Assembly (NCBI RefSeq): GCF_000237925.1
Contig: NW_017386025.1
Location: forward strand, 1,116,001 to 1,180,000
DNA: 64,000 nt
From: Schistosoma mansoni
Lineage: Eukaryota; Platyhelminthes; Trematoda; Strigeidida; Schistosomatidae
Direction: 5' to 3'
Positions 1 through 14,700 of this stretch are shown piece by piece (the first letter of the stretch is position 1; each line of letters begins with the position of its first letter). Position numbers and translations under genes: made by a program. The notes under the pieces were generated by a model, which was given only the letters and a program-made list of their open reading frames with translations, did not search any database and had not been told where the DNA came from.

Positions 1-132
1 CACTTACTACTACTTATATTTGACATCATATATTTTTACCACATTTTGATCTTAATGTAGTTGTCATCTTATAAAAGATAAAGTAAAGAAATTAAACAAC
101 CATATTCTCTTCAAATCTTTTTCTATCTTCAG

Positions 133-264
133 CTTCTGACCATTTTAAGTCCGACAGAAATTTTCGCTAGTCTATTGGCAGCTGCTTTACATGATGCTGA
201 TCATCCCGGTGTGAATCAATCCTATCTAGAGAAGACAGGTGATTTTTTAGTTGATTTATATAAA
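133..264 (+). CDS. PDE exon A: HD metal-binding motif
   Basis: 44 codons, phase 0 at both ends, acceptor TTCAG and donor GTAAGT. It encodes [16 protein letters not shown] followed by [15 protein letters not shown]. His and Asp of the HD motif bind the catalytic zinc and magnesium in class I PDEs. An earlier GT after GAGAAGACAG could act as a donor, but would lose the conserved DLYK, so 264 is preferred. Nothing upstream in 1-132 codes; it is intron. Confidence 0.88.
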
Positions 265-2702
265 GTAAGTGGAAATAAATAATTTTGTTTGACAAATTAT
301 TTTGTATTCCAGAAAAATGTTATTTTTTAAAGAAAATAAAAACTGTTATTATTAATCTTCTGACTAATAAACGATGTTTAATTAATTACTTGATTGACAG
401 TGTTTTGTTAATGTTAACCACTAAATAAACACGAGAAAAATGTATATCCTTACATTACTTTTAATTGAGATCATGAACTGGTCAATGTTAGACCACCGTT
501 GAAAACCTGGAAGCATTAGATGTTCTTTTCATCCATGTATGAAACTCCTTAGCGGTGCGCGACAACGATCCCGCACACAGAACTAGAATCCAGGACCTTC
601 GGTCTTGTACGCTAACACTTAACCTCTAGACTACTGAGCCGACATCCAACGATGTTGATGTTTAACTTCAACCAATCCACGATATTGAGCTACCATCTTT
701 CATTGTCTTCTGTGGGTAACTGCCTTACATCCGATACAGTTGAACTTCATACTAGGATAAAATGGCCGTACAGTACTTCCAGATTTTCAGTGGTGGTCTA
801 ATATTGATCGGTTCATGATCTCAACGAAAACTCAGCAATCTTCACGACCCTATGCTGGTAAATTACTTTTAATTTAAATTTCTTGACTAGTATTAAAAGT
901 ATGTTTGTTCATTTAGGAGGTTATCAGCGCTGTCTTGAAAAACAAAAAGCAGAGTTTAAAATTAATGGTGACTAACGTTACGTTTATCTTTTTAAACCGT
1001 TTTCTACCTTTTTGGAGTGTTAGATGATAGATTAAGATAGGTTAGTGGATATTATTAAACAACATCTATACGTCCTCATTGTTCGACATAATATACTTAT
1101 GCGTGATTTACAGAGGTATTATTTACTGAAAATTCCTATGGAACAAAAAAAATACATCTCACTTATTTGTTGTACAGTAACACAGAAAAAATCTAGACTT
1201 CGTTCAATAAACCACTTATAGGTAATTATAGGTGAAAATACTAAAAATATCAGGTGATATCAAGTAATTTGTTGTAATTAGTGCATGAACTTTTTATGTT
1301 TACATTTCGTCAGTGTACTCAGGATTCAAGTTCCATACTGATTAGTACTCATTAACAAGAATGATTGCAAAACTAAAGAAATTAATGATCCTTTTGAACG
1401 GAATATAATATTACTAAAAGTCAAAACTACATATGTTATTACTGAGCAACGCGGACTACAAATGACTCCTTGTAAAACAGAGGAGTTTATACTGATTGAT
1501 AACTGAATAAAAATTTCTTTTAAGTAAATGGAATATACCTAGTGAGACGTAAACTAAGAAAAACTGATTCAGCGAAGAGTTCTCTTTTCCGCATATTCAT
1601 TTTCAAAACTGTACAATCGCAAATATATACTTATTTTTCAAAATGTTACTAATTACAACAATAATGATAATAAATTTCTGTTAAACATAATAACATTGAG
1701 GTAGATATAAACAAGGGTATTAGAACATTATTTTTTATCGGGGAAACTAATAACAGTTTTATTGTCGAGGCCTTGAATATCGATCATGAAGATAGAGAGG
1801 GGAATTATAATTGGAAAGTGAAGGGTCAGCATGATATTATAAAATGTTGAAACTAAGATGGGCTGTTATCAGGAGGATCATAGAAACAGGAAGAAGAAAA
1901 ACAGACTAATAAGGGCTGAAATACATAGGAACACCAACGATCAGATGTGGCATATATATACATATATACTTTAGTGGAATTCAGGACACACAAATACATC
2001 ACTCTATGTTTTTCAACCTGTCAGTTTCCCTTGTAATTATATTCATTGGAAAAAAAAATGATTCAATTAATTGAAATATTTCTTATCTATATGTACGATT
2101 TCGATGTATATCGAAATAATAATAATAATAACCATAGTAATAGTAATAACTGTTTAATTTCCGAAGGGATAACGTCTGTCAATAGTTATATCGATTTCTT
2201 ATCTGATTCTTTCTTTCTCTCTTTAATAAATATAATAAACGAAACTGGAGTAAATAAGTGAATTATTAGAAACCATGTAAAACTAACATCTTATTGATTT
2301 GTTTGTTCATTATTAAAATCAATTATTATTATTGTAAACTTATTATTATTTTTTTTGAAAAAAGAAAACTACTTTTCACGTGCGTCATTGTTCCACTATT
2401 CCCTTGTTTGTTTGCTTGTTTTTGTAGATTGTCTACGAAAATTGTGACTAATCCATTTTGTACTCATAGTTCTTTTTTATTCGACAAATGAATCTCTTTG
2501 AAATAGTTTTGTACCACTATTCCTTTGCATTCTAATTCTTCGTTCACTTTTTCTGACTCTCCACCTTTCCCTCCCTCTCTGTCAATCTCTATTTCTTACT
2601 CTGTTTCATTCTATCTCACTCTGACTATTAATTCATTTTCACATTGGTTCAGTGTGAAGAAACGTTGAACAGTGATAGAATAGAAACAGTTATAATTCGA
2701 AC

Positions 2703-2754
<52 letters not shown>

Positions 2755-5700
2755 GGGGTTTGTTATTCTTTTCCCCTTTCATATAAACAATGGATTAATA
2801 GGCAAAGCACTTACATTTCAAACATTACCATTTCTAAACTCACTCTGATTACTTTAATTCGTGAAGCCAAGTAATATTAAGAGAAAATTAATCATATAGA
2901 TGAATACGTCATCTCAGCACATAGTATTTCGGCAAACATCCTTTTCTTATTCCTTGATTGATCCCGACGATAAATATTGAGTGATCGCCACTCAGATTTT
3001 AGTAGCTAAAGAATGTTCATCCTTTTCAATTCATATCGCCAGCCATCATGATGTCTCTGCCTGTAAATTTTTGTAACTTGTACAGTGAAAGGTCGTAAAC
3101 TTCCATAAACCCGCCTGGATAAGTTAGGAGATTAATCGACATAATAATGTATCAAAACAAACAAAAACAGATAACTTGTTGGAATGTCTAGATGAGAGGA
3201 ATAGGTAGTCCATACATTCAAGTAGGCGGCGAAAATACCATTTATAGCAAAAATCCATGTAATTAAGTATGGTACCTTCTTCTACATTTATGTCTTCTCT
3301 TATTGCTCTCAGTAGTGAGTTAATACAATAAATGTCTGTTGAAATACTTTAATTCATTACATCTCACATGCGCAGTTGTTGAAACAATACTGAGGTCCAA
3401 TTGAATTATACTATTTAAGTGATGAATTGTTTTTAATTTAATTTCACAAAATCATCAACAAATAAAAATTAATATTCCTAAAATTTAATTCTAAACTGGA
3501 AATTTTAGTATATTAGTCTTCTTTTTTCTTGATTCTGATACTCTTAAACTAAAGCTTAGAACGATCAGTCCTTAATTATTTTGTTTAGTGTGTACTGAGT
3601 AAGGTAGATGAGTCAAAGCACGATGTAAAGATGTATCAGACTAAAAAGTTGTCAAATTGTGGCATGACTTTAATGTAATGAAGTTAAGAAGATACGGAAC
3701 TTTACAACTATTCATGATGGTTGTGTATGATACAATGCTAACATAAATAAAGTCTTGATATCCTTATAAGGTGTCTTACAAAAGATTTGAAATCTTCATA
3801 CCAGGAAGTTTCCAATAAAATGTTTTCATTTAATTATGTAGTTTGTTATTTACTAGACAACATTCACCTATCCATTCACTTATTCCAGACTTAGACGTAT
3901 ACATAAAAAATATAAAAACAAAAAATATTATTCAATTTAGTTGTTTTTAACTTCTTCCTTTATGAATATACAAATGTATTTTGGTTGTGTGAGATAAGTT
4001 AGTAAATGAGATTATTTATTTATTTTTAAAAAGAAATATTTTAATATGAATTATTATTCATCAAAATTAAACGTCATATCCTAGATGAACCAGTTAGTTA
4101 CTTGTAAATGATCTATAGTTAATAACTTATAATAATGAACTAGTTTAAAAGTTATTTACTACCATCACCATCATCACCACTACCACCACCATCGCCACAT
4201 CATCGTCATCCTGAGAAATTTGTATGTTTGATTAATGTTTTGTTAGATTCAAAAAATATTTTAATAATATTAAAAGAAACGAGATAATAATTTAATAATA
4301 TTTTGAAGGAAACCCTTTATCATTTTACAATTTCATTTATGACATAACTTAGAATATATATCTATTTTTTTTCGGACACTACATGACAACAACAACAACA
4401 ACGACAACGACAAAAAACATATGTTCCATTTCAATCAGTTTGTTTTAATTTATACTACTTTTTGTCATATGATTTTTTTCTACTTTTTGTTTTTATTTTT
4501 TTTTTTTTGGATGATAATAATGATAATGATAGGATCTAGATTAAGTGTGCCTAGATCAGACATTTTTTTTCAAAATGATGACTTCAGTTTAAGAAATATT
4601 TGTCTAATTGGAATGTTTATTCAGTTTCGATTATAAATGAAAAATTGATTGTTTTTAATTAGTATTTGGTTTCAATACAGTTACGTGTTGTATTCTTATC
4701 TTTCCTATATCATGTGATGTTTTGAGTTGAATTTTTTTCTCTCTTATGGTACTGCTTATTTATACTTACTTATGTCTGTTATCTTTCTCGGAAGAGCATA
4801 GACCACCCACCAGAATTCTCCATTCAACTCTATCTTGAACGATTTTTTCCAGTTCTTTGCAGTTGCTATTCATCACTTTTCATATCTGCTTCCGATTCCC
4901 GATGTAGTGTGTTCTCTGGTCTTTCACTTTTCCGTTTTCCTTCAGGTATCCAAGTTGGCACTTGCCTTGTGATGTTGTCTGATGATTTCCATAATTCATG
5001 TCTCGTCCACTTCCAACGTCTTTTCCTAATTTCCTCCTCAGATGGAAGCTAGTTGGTTCTCTCCCATAGTAGGCTTTTGATGATAGTATCCAACCAACGT
5101 ACATTGAGTATCTTGTGTAGACAATCGTTTATAAATACTTGTACCGTTTTAAGGATGGTTGTATTGGTTTACCAAGTTTCAGCTCCATACAGTAGAACTG
5201 TTTTGATGTTCGTAATGAAGATTTTGACTTTGATATTGGTTGACAATTGTTTTGAGTTCCATATGTTATTCAACTGTAGGAATGCGGTCCTTGTTTTACC
5301 CAACCTTGCCTTTTAGTCTATATGTATATACAACAACGTAGAAAAAGAATTTTATACCCTTAGAATCTTAAAATTATTCAGTCTAAAATAATTAATTTTT
5401 TGTTCATTCAATCAATGATTACAAATGGATTAGTTATGGTGTTTTGTAATTTAGAAAATTAATATTATGTTGCATCATGATATTTTTATAGTTTATAAGT
5501 ATCAATGTCAAGGTTTCAAATAAATTAAGTATTGAGTAGAAAGTTAATGGTAAATATGTTTTCTTATTACTTCCCAATGAGTAGAAAAATTGTATTTCTG
5601 ACGCTTCGCGATTTAATGTAAGCTACTTGTTCAGAGTAAATAAATAATCGAATTCCATTACCACAGGTTTAAATAATACGAAGGAACTTGTGTTAATTTA

Positions 5701-8700
5701 TTTCCTCTGTAGAAGCGGCCTATATTAAGTCACGAAACGTCAGAAATACAATGTTTCTACTCCTTGGAATATAACAAAAAATACACTTCTTATTTCTCTG
5801 GTTTGTTTTAATGTATTTTTTCTGTATTATAAATGGCTTGTTATTTATCACATGTTTAATCTACTGCTTATAAATTGTTTGTATGAATGTCTCCGTAAAA
5901 GTTTTTCTTGACTTTTAGATCGGTTATTAATTTGTTCAGTCCTTAGTTGAGATCAAATTTTATCGACCATTTGCTATGTAAATCATTAGTCATATATTGT
6001 GCACAACACATTCGGATGTTGTATGGCTGGAGTCAATCATCATTAAACCCTGAACCTAAGTTTTGTTCTAGTCATCATTATTAAGCATGGGATATATACA
6101 TCATTGGTGTAACGGGTACTCCTCGTGGGATTATAACAGGTATCACTCAGGATCACAGTCATAGATGTTATCACTGAGTTATTCGAGCCATAATTGACCA
6201 CCTACAACTATGACATATCTACATTGATTCATCCCTAAGTATTAACCTAGATAGTATTCGTCTGGTCCTTGATCGCTATCCAATCTTATGGATCAGCTGA
6301 ATAACTGAAGATGCGTCTAGAGCTCAGATATAGTCTACCAAATATTAAGTGACTAAAATCAGTGACCATATTACAAATGATTGATATAATTCGATAGGCT
6401 TTAATCACAGCATTATGTGTAATGATATTTTTAATCTGCAAACGACTAGCATTCTACTTGTCATTAAGTAAGTAATGACATTCTTTTATCTCGACTTGAT
6501 TTTTAATAAATTGTTGTTTTATTTATAGTGTTATTAGGATTTGATTTATTTTGATATTCTTTAAATATTATGTGATTGAAATAAATTATTCAGTAAGGTA
6601 ACTGTATTGATTATAACTCTCGTGTGTATACGTCAAATATAGATTAAATAGACGAAGATTGTTAACGCATAAGTAAACAACTCACCATTCTTATGATAAT
6701 CCTCTCTCTCCCTCTGCGTATATATATGTATATATATATATATATAACAGGATGTAAATTAGGACAAATTATTTATCCCGCTAGTCATCCTTTTCTCTTT
6801 AAATGTTTTTCTTTCGTAAATTGTCAACCTCTGAATACTGACCTATCTTGTATACTACAAGTTAATCATCATCTTATACTTAGATGTCTTTTATTTTTGT
6901 TAAAAATCTCAAATTGATTGATAAGGGGACGAAAAAATCGGAATACAATAGGAAATTCAAATTGATCGGTTCATACACAAAAGTTAATTTGTCACTTATA
7001 TCACTAAAGAAAACTTATTTCCTATGGATTGTTTATCATTTCTTTTTTATACTTAAATAGATTAGAAATTACTGGGTGAATAAAATTCAATTTTAGATTC
7101 GATAAATGGAGGTTTTCACCCGATTAGAGTGTGGCATTCATCATTCATTAATATTATCTCGAGTTTTGATGTAAGGCGATCGTTGCTAGTCGAAATCCAC
7201 GGATTTGGGTTAAATGCTATTTGGGTATCATCACTAAACTATAACTGTGGTCTTAAGGGAATATATGCTTCCGTGAGATCGGAAGTCATCATGCTGATAG
7301 CACATACAATACCAAGTCATTTTGACTGGTGACAGCGTTGAAATTCTATTGAGAGAATTCAATCAATGCAAAAACAAACGTGGAATTAGTTACCATTCAA
7401 TAATCAGTCAGTTTACTCAACTAGAGTTCCATAAACCGAAATGAAACACCTGGTCAGAGCTGTTTGGTTTTAATTAGTCTTCTGTATTGTTTGTTAGCTT
7501 TGTAAATACAATCTACCTTTAAAATATATGTGATCACAAATTGACTGAAATTAAAAGAACAATAACTACCGAATTTCGGCTTATTAACCAAATGACATTT
7601 TGCTTACCACACGACATATAAGAATCCTAAGTTTTGATCCAAAAATAAATCGTGCCTGAACACCGTCTGTTTATTTAATGATAATGGACTAACGTAGTAA
7701 CTCATAAAGCCTTTTTTGCCTTCCATGTGTTCCATAAATTTATTGTTCAAAATGCAGTAACTATATTGACATGGACATTGAAATAACAACTGGGATTTTT
7801 GTAAATCAGCATTTATAACTGACTGATCGCATGTGGAGTATCAATGGAACTAGAGGGCGTCAGATCTATTTCTTCCCAGTAAGAAACTCTTCAATAGTGC
7901 TTTCACATGATACCGCGAGAAACAGTGACCATACTAAGAGTAAACAATTGTTCAGTTCTCCCTGATTTTCGATAGAACCCTAGATCAACTCAATCCATGG
8001 CGAATACTACCCACAAATTAACCAGATCTCACAATTCTTTTAAATATTCAAGATTGTTAGTTTTATTTCAATTTGTTATTCACTATTAATTAAAGAAAAA
8101 AATCCACACTCTGAATTAATAGTTAATAAATCACTTATTTATTCTGTAACTCATAAAATTAACAAAGTAGCAACCACCAAGAAAGTAACATAACTAATTT
8201 CTATAGATAAATCAACATATTTGTAATATCCCAATGAGTAGAAAAATTAGATTTTCTGACGTTTCGTGACTCAGTGTAAGCCACTTCTTCAGAGAATAAA
8301 GTTCACCTAGGGGAGTTGGAAAACCCTGATTCCTAACCAATGGTGCACATGGGCTCCAATATCCTGAGGGAACAAATGGCGTATGAATCAATCGCGGTCA
8401 CGGGCTACTATGAGACTGCATTTTCTCACGATGCTCCTTTGCCTTGTGGGTTAGACCTTTAGGTCAAAGGTTCGGGGTGTGGCCCCCTAAGAAAATCACC
8501 TGCTTCAGTTTGAGCACCCGGAGAAGTGGCTTACATTGAATCACGAAACGTCAGAACATCTAATTTTTCTACTCATTGGGATATTACAAATATATTAATC
8601 TATTTATAACAATCTACCCAATGCTCAATTGATTCAAAATTATTAAATCAAAACTTGGTAATGATACCTATAACTAATTTCTGGTCATATTAATTATATA

Positions 8701-11700
8701 CTTTGTGATATTCCGTCTATAAAATTGTATTTCTGATGTTTCGTGACTGAATGTGAGTCACTTCTTCAGAGTCAGTAAGTAACTAACCAAAATAAATTAA
8801 CACAAGTTTAAATAGTATAAATGAATCTAAACAGAATATTCTCAGTATAATCAAAATCATTATAGGTCTGAATACATTAATGTCATGTTATTTTTAGTTA
8901 AGTTGATTCTATATCAGATATCATCGCATTTATTTGTGTGTGTATAATGTTGGGTATGAAAAATGTATGCATTGGCGATAGGAAGTAGTCGAGTTTCTGT
9001 TCGATTATTGTCTTTTTATATAAAGAAAAAAAATACCTCAAGATACTAAGTAATCATGTTAACCATGTAACTCATCTTTTTTATTGATTTATTTCAATGT
9101 ATTTTCTCTTTTTTTTTTATTATCAAATTATATCCCACTGTTATCAGTAATAACATATTACATTTTCGTGTGTTTGCTTTAAACTTCTTTCTCTATATAT
9201 ATTTATCGTTTTATAATAATTATTATTATTCAAACATTTAGTCTGTTTCTGTATTGGAAAAACATCATGCAAAATTTGGATTATGCATTCTTCAAGAAAA
9301 TGGATTGTCTAATGCATTAGAATTACATGAATGGTTAGTTGTTTGTCTTGTTATATAATTGTGTTCATGTTTAAGTCGTAATAATAATTTATATTGTTAT
9401 TCTTTTTTTTGGTCATATTTAATCATGAGTTTATGACATTCGTTTTTAACTGCTAGTTTTGTTATAATTTCTTATATCATATCCTTTATTGAATTGATCC
9501 ACGTACATCAGCACTTCTATGAAAGTGGCTGAACAATTTTAACGTAAATATTTCCTTTCATACCACTGATCAGTTTAATCGCAAAAAGAGAACATTTTAA
9601 CGTGGGTTTGTTCTCTGAGCTGGATGGTTTGGTCGTGGAGCTTTCATCGTCCTTCTGAACGACATCATCAGCACAAACTTCGGGTAGAAGTGAAGTGTTT
9701 TAATTTCTCCACATGTGATTCACAGCTTGCCCTGTGCACTTTTATTCTAGTTAAATGATTACACTACTGATCAGCATGAATGATATACATTTACATGTGT
9801 TAGCCCCCAAATGCCATGAAACGGCCGGGAGTGGGGAGAACCCGCTCTCCCTCTCGAATTGCTCTCGCACGGCCACGCGTATACAACCTATGCTACAGAA
9901 GTCCTATTCACAGCCTTCTCGTGGCATTACTGTTGTTTACAAAATTGAGAGGACGAAAAGCGAATGTCCGGCACTTTACCCGGGTTGGTGGACACGGAAA
10001 GTTCACCTAGGGGAGTTGGAAAACCCTGATTCCAAACAAATGGTGCACATGTGCTCCAGTATCCTCAGGAAACAAATGGCGTATGAGTCAATCGTCGGTC
10101 ACCAACTACCATGAGACTGCATCTCCTCATGATGCTACACTGCTTTGTGGGTTAGACCTTTAGGTCAAAGGCTCCGGATGTGGCCCCTTAAAAAAAGCCA
10201 CCCGCTTCGGTCTGGGCACCTGGGCAGTATCACAGCCCTCACACAAATCAAATGAGATTTATGTGGCGCATATGTATCTGGTGCCCTTTGGTACCAATAT
10301 TTATGTGTTTAAATAATAAATAAATAATACATGTGTTAACCACTAAAATATATTTCTCGGTTTTTATGTCAGAACTATTGATTTGTGTTAAATGGGGTTA
10401 AGTAGGTGATACATTAAAGCAATATTTGAGTTTAGCCAATTTTATGAGTGTAATCTCCAAAAGTAAAACCTTAAATTATAATTTATCGGCAGGAGTAACT
10501 TATACATTTAATAGTTTAAATAACCACTTCATACATCAACTTGGACATTGATATCATTCAGACTTTGTTTTAATCTAATTAGATATTATTACCTTACTAT
10601 TATGAAATGAATAAAACTTTCAAGTGTTTAATAATGCAGTAACCATGGAAAAAAATCAGATATGACAGTCGGTACTGAAAGAAATCATTACATTTTACGA
10701 AATTCATTTTACTTTAATTATTTATTAGCTGACAAGTTATAACTATTTCGTTGAATATTTTGTTTAAAGTTTAGAATCTTAATTCTTTTATAATAATAAT
10801 GATACAATGATTCAATTAGATGGCCATTCATTCTCACATTTGAAATCTACTAACTTCGAAATTCCTGTTTCGGTTTGGGTGTCCGGGCAGTATCTCAACC
10901 CTCACACAAATCGAATGCTTTGTGTGGTACATATATATATCTGGTGCTTCCTTGTACCAATATTTATGTGTTTAAATAAATAAAGAAATTATGTGAGGAC
11001 ATTTAAGTAACTAAATAATTTCAAGAGCTTTGTCAGTCGACTAGAGCAGTCACAACAGAAAATCTATTTTCAAAAGAACTCAAGTTTATGGAATAAACAA
11101 ATGGTATTATTTCATGGAAAACATCAATTACCATTTCAAACTATATTTAGCCCTGTTAGAATTTGTCATTTGTAAATCAAGAAAATAATATTTTGTTGAA
11201 GAATGTAGGAATGTAGTTTAGTTGGAAGCTATCAGGAAGACAGCTTATTCATCTTATCGTACTCTTGAACTTATTTTTAGTTTACATACCTATGACTTAA
11301 TTTTTCTTGAAGAGTTTGCGGGTTTTGTTTTCTTGACAGACTGTTCGTGAATAAGAAATTCGTTTTATTTTAAACCACAAGTTGTTTTATTTCAAAACCT
11401 TGGATTATTGCCCTGGAATGTAAATGTTAGATATTCAATGCTACTTTTGTTGTTTTTTTCTTATTCATAGGGAATTCGTGCGTGACTGTTTTCTAAAATT
11501 AATTCCAGCTACTGACATTACATATCAAGGAGTATATCAAAAACAATTCAAAGTAAGTTGTATCATATCGTTTATCCTCCAACTTATCCTAGTCTATTTA
11601 ACAAACACCAAAAATCAACAGTTTGATGTTAGTTTACATAATTTTATTGAATTTCTATAAATCAAATAATCTGACTTGAACTATCAAAAATCAGGGCAAA

Positions 11701-14700
11701 AATTAGATAGTACTTCTAATTACTTTTTTTATTTGCTAGATGTTTCCTCTGTTGGACTCTACTTTTGCACTCATATTTTCTTCGAGGATCTGACAACAGC
11801 TCAGAAATTCAAAGACAGCTTATGTAATAGAGTTATCAGAGGTGTATTCACCATGACCAGTTAGATTAAATATATCAGTCATGCAGGTAGTCAATTATAG
11901 TCCGAATATTTAAGGTTCCTAACTCCTTCAGAGAACCAGTTCCATGAAGATTGTATATGTGACTTAGTGATAAATGAAAAACTGTTTAAAACCTGGATTC
12001 TTTTTATTTCGTCTACCAGCTTTTGCGTTTTGCCATTAAATATCTGCACTACAATGTTGAGTTGGTCAAACTAACCATCATGATTCAGCTTAATCTTTAG
12101 AATTTGTTTAGTACTAATAAGTGGACAATACGGTATTGGTCACTACTTAGTGACTGACTAATGTACTAACACTAAATGTCTTACTTTTTGTTCTTAATAT
12201 TCCCTCAATAATTATATATATATAATCGACCACCAAGAAACGTCTAGTTCATACATCTCCCTTGTATGTTTTTCATTTGGTTATCTTACTCTCTCATTGT
12301 ATTGTTGTAAAATGTAAGAACCTATATCGATATAAATTAATGTCGAACTTAGCATTGGAATATGTATAGTCTTTGTGTACAGGAAATTTTTAAGCTTGTT
12401 CTGCTTACAGATTAGCTCTTATCTCTCATCTTGATATGTATATATATAATGATACGGTTCAAATAGTAAATTACATAAAGACTAAAAGTCTATAGATTAT
12501 TGATTAGTTGAAAAATAAAAGGAGAGTAAAACCTCTTCTTTGATTCATTCATTTATGAATTATTTCTTAAATTGATTTATTGGCAACATGGTTAAATGTG
12601 GTATTATAATATTTATGAAGAGAAATTTTAGCAATTATTCTTTCATTTATCAATTTCAATTAATCAGTGTTAATTATAAATAAAGATAAAGTTGATCGTA
12701 TAGAAGAGTTTGATTTATTTTATATATAAATATAGATTTCAAATAATCAGGTCATATATATATATATATATAAATTATTTGTCAAAATATTACTACTTAA
12801 AAAAGTAATATAATATTCATTAGAATAATTATTGAATTAATATTAATTTTTAGATAACTATTTTGACAAGTATTATATATGTATAAATTGATTGTTCAAT
12901 ATTAGTTAGTATATCATTCAAACAAATCACAAATCATCTTAATTTTTGTTGTTAAGCTGGGGGGATATGATGGAATAGGTGAGGGGTAAGGGTGGGAAAT
13001 GAATAAACAAGTCCAAATGAAAGCTTGTCTTGTTTTCATCACTGAATCTCTCCCCTTTTTTGTTATTGTTTCTTTTCATAATTTACTTGTATCTAAAATA
13101 CTTTCATTTAATTATAATTCAATTGTTTATACCAATGACATTTTTATTTTAAGCTAGTCAAACCTTAATAATGTGAATATCTATTATTGAATTCATTCAA
13201 TATCTTAACTTATTAAATACCTTTAAAGTTGATAATCAGATATGTTGATCATCACCAATCGTAATGATTAAAATTATATAGTAACATGTATTGTGTATCT
13301 TAAGAAGTTAATAAAATTATAGTTTGTTTAAATGTTATTTACTTTTGATGAGCTTAGTTGAAGTAAACTTCTAACTTGTATTATGTATTATCAAAATAAA
13401 CAAGAATATTGATCTGTTTATCTTAGTGATTAAAAAATTCAAGATGGAGTTTATTGGTTTTACGTAATCAGTAATAATTATGTAATCTCTTAAATTTTTA
13501 TGAATTTGTAAAACACAATAGAATAATGTATTCATCATTTCGATTCATTAGTTTAAGACAGTTTGATATTATTTCTTTTTTTTTTTCAATATATAGGTCA
13601 CATAGTTTTCTTTAGTTTCAATTTCATTTAAGGATTTAATATCAATCTTTTTGCCGTATCATAATAATTTCTTCTGTTTATCAATTATTATTATTCCTCT
13701 CTTGATCGATATCATCTACTTCTATCACTGTGAAAAATCTAATATAGATGTATATATGTAAATGAATAGAGAATAAAACATTTAAAATGATAGATAACTT
13801 ACAATATTGAATTATAAAATCTGAGTCAACGATAAGATTGTGGAAAAAATTAAATAATCGTCATGTCGATAGAATTGATTTGATCTAATTTATCAGAGAT
13901 AAAACCAGAGATAAAGAAAGACGATGAAGAGTAGAAAAAAGGAGAAGAAAGTGAAGTTGTTTTTTTTTTCGTTTGTTCTCATTGCACTTATTTTGTTACA
14001 TCTACTTCCTTCTTTGTTGGTGCACTATAGTTTTCATTTGTTTTTAAGTGATTATTCAATATTATGTCAAAAGAAATCAACATCATATAATAACCTCATT
14101 TGACCAATTACTGAGAAATATGAAACACTGGAGGTCTGTTTCGTACTAGTATGAGACTGCTTAGTAGTACAAATCCATGAACCCCACTAAGGATTATCTT
14201 TCATATTATGTATAATGATAATATGAATGATTATTCACTGATAATGTACATATCTATGTTAGGGTCCCACATTTTATTTTAGGCTTCAATAGCAAATTAT
14301 TGAGATGTTAACGTGTTTGCTGGATTTTACACCCTTAACTATTTTAAGAATCGTAAAGCGTAAATAATTAAGATTATAATAGAGCTGGAGATTTATTTTA
14401 AGCATAATATATATGTGTAAACCAAACATTATATATATATATATATATTAATGAATTTCTGGAAACGTATAAAACAAATAACAAGGTAAATAATGTTTAA
14501 TATATTTCACCACTTAGATTAGGAAATAACTCATAAACCAGAAGAAGTCAGTGATCAATAATGGTAAAACAATTTATTCGTTACGTGGAAATCATTGTAT
14601 CTATGCGGTGTTGAGACTTAAACAACGATTTCGATTCCATGTAAATAACAGCTTTACAATTCTATGAAGTAGTGAATTAAGCTAAAACAAATGACACCCG

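Larger units (their letters stand above)
265..9241 (+). other. PDE intron after exon A (repeat-rich)
   Basis: About 9 kb of AT-rich intron. It holds a SINE-B copy (471-862), a solitary Penelope-type arm (1552-1655), CT/TA and other microsatellites, a decayed RTE copy (4763-5316) and FB elements (5570-5785, 8226-8598, 8700-8775). No coding potential was recognised at 1660-2700, 3010-4760 or 5800-8220. A somewhat GC-richer stretch at about 6000-6330 may be an old, unidentified repeat. Confidence 0.75.

Noticed and set aside
9755-10114. 119-codon open frame on the plus strand
   Set aside because: Lies within the GC-rich dispersed repeat; the frame is not kept in the copies at 25705 and 8307, and no domain was recognised.
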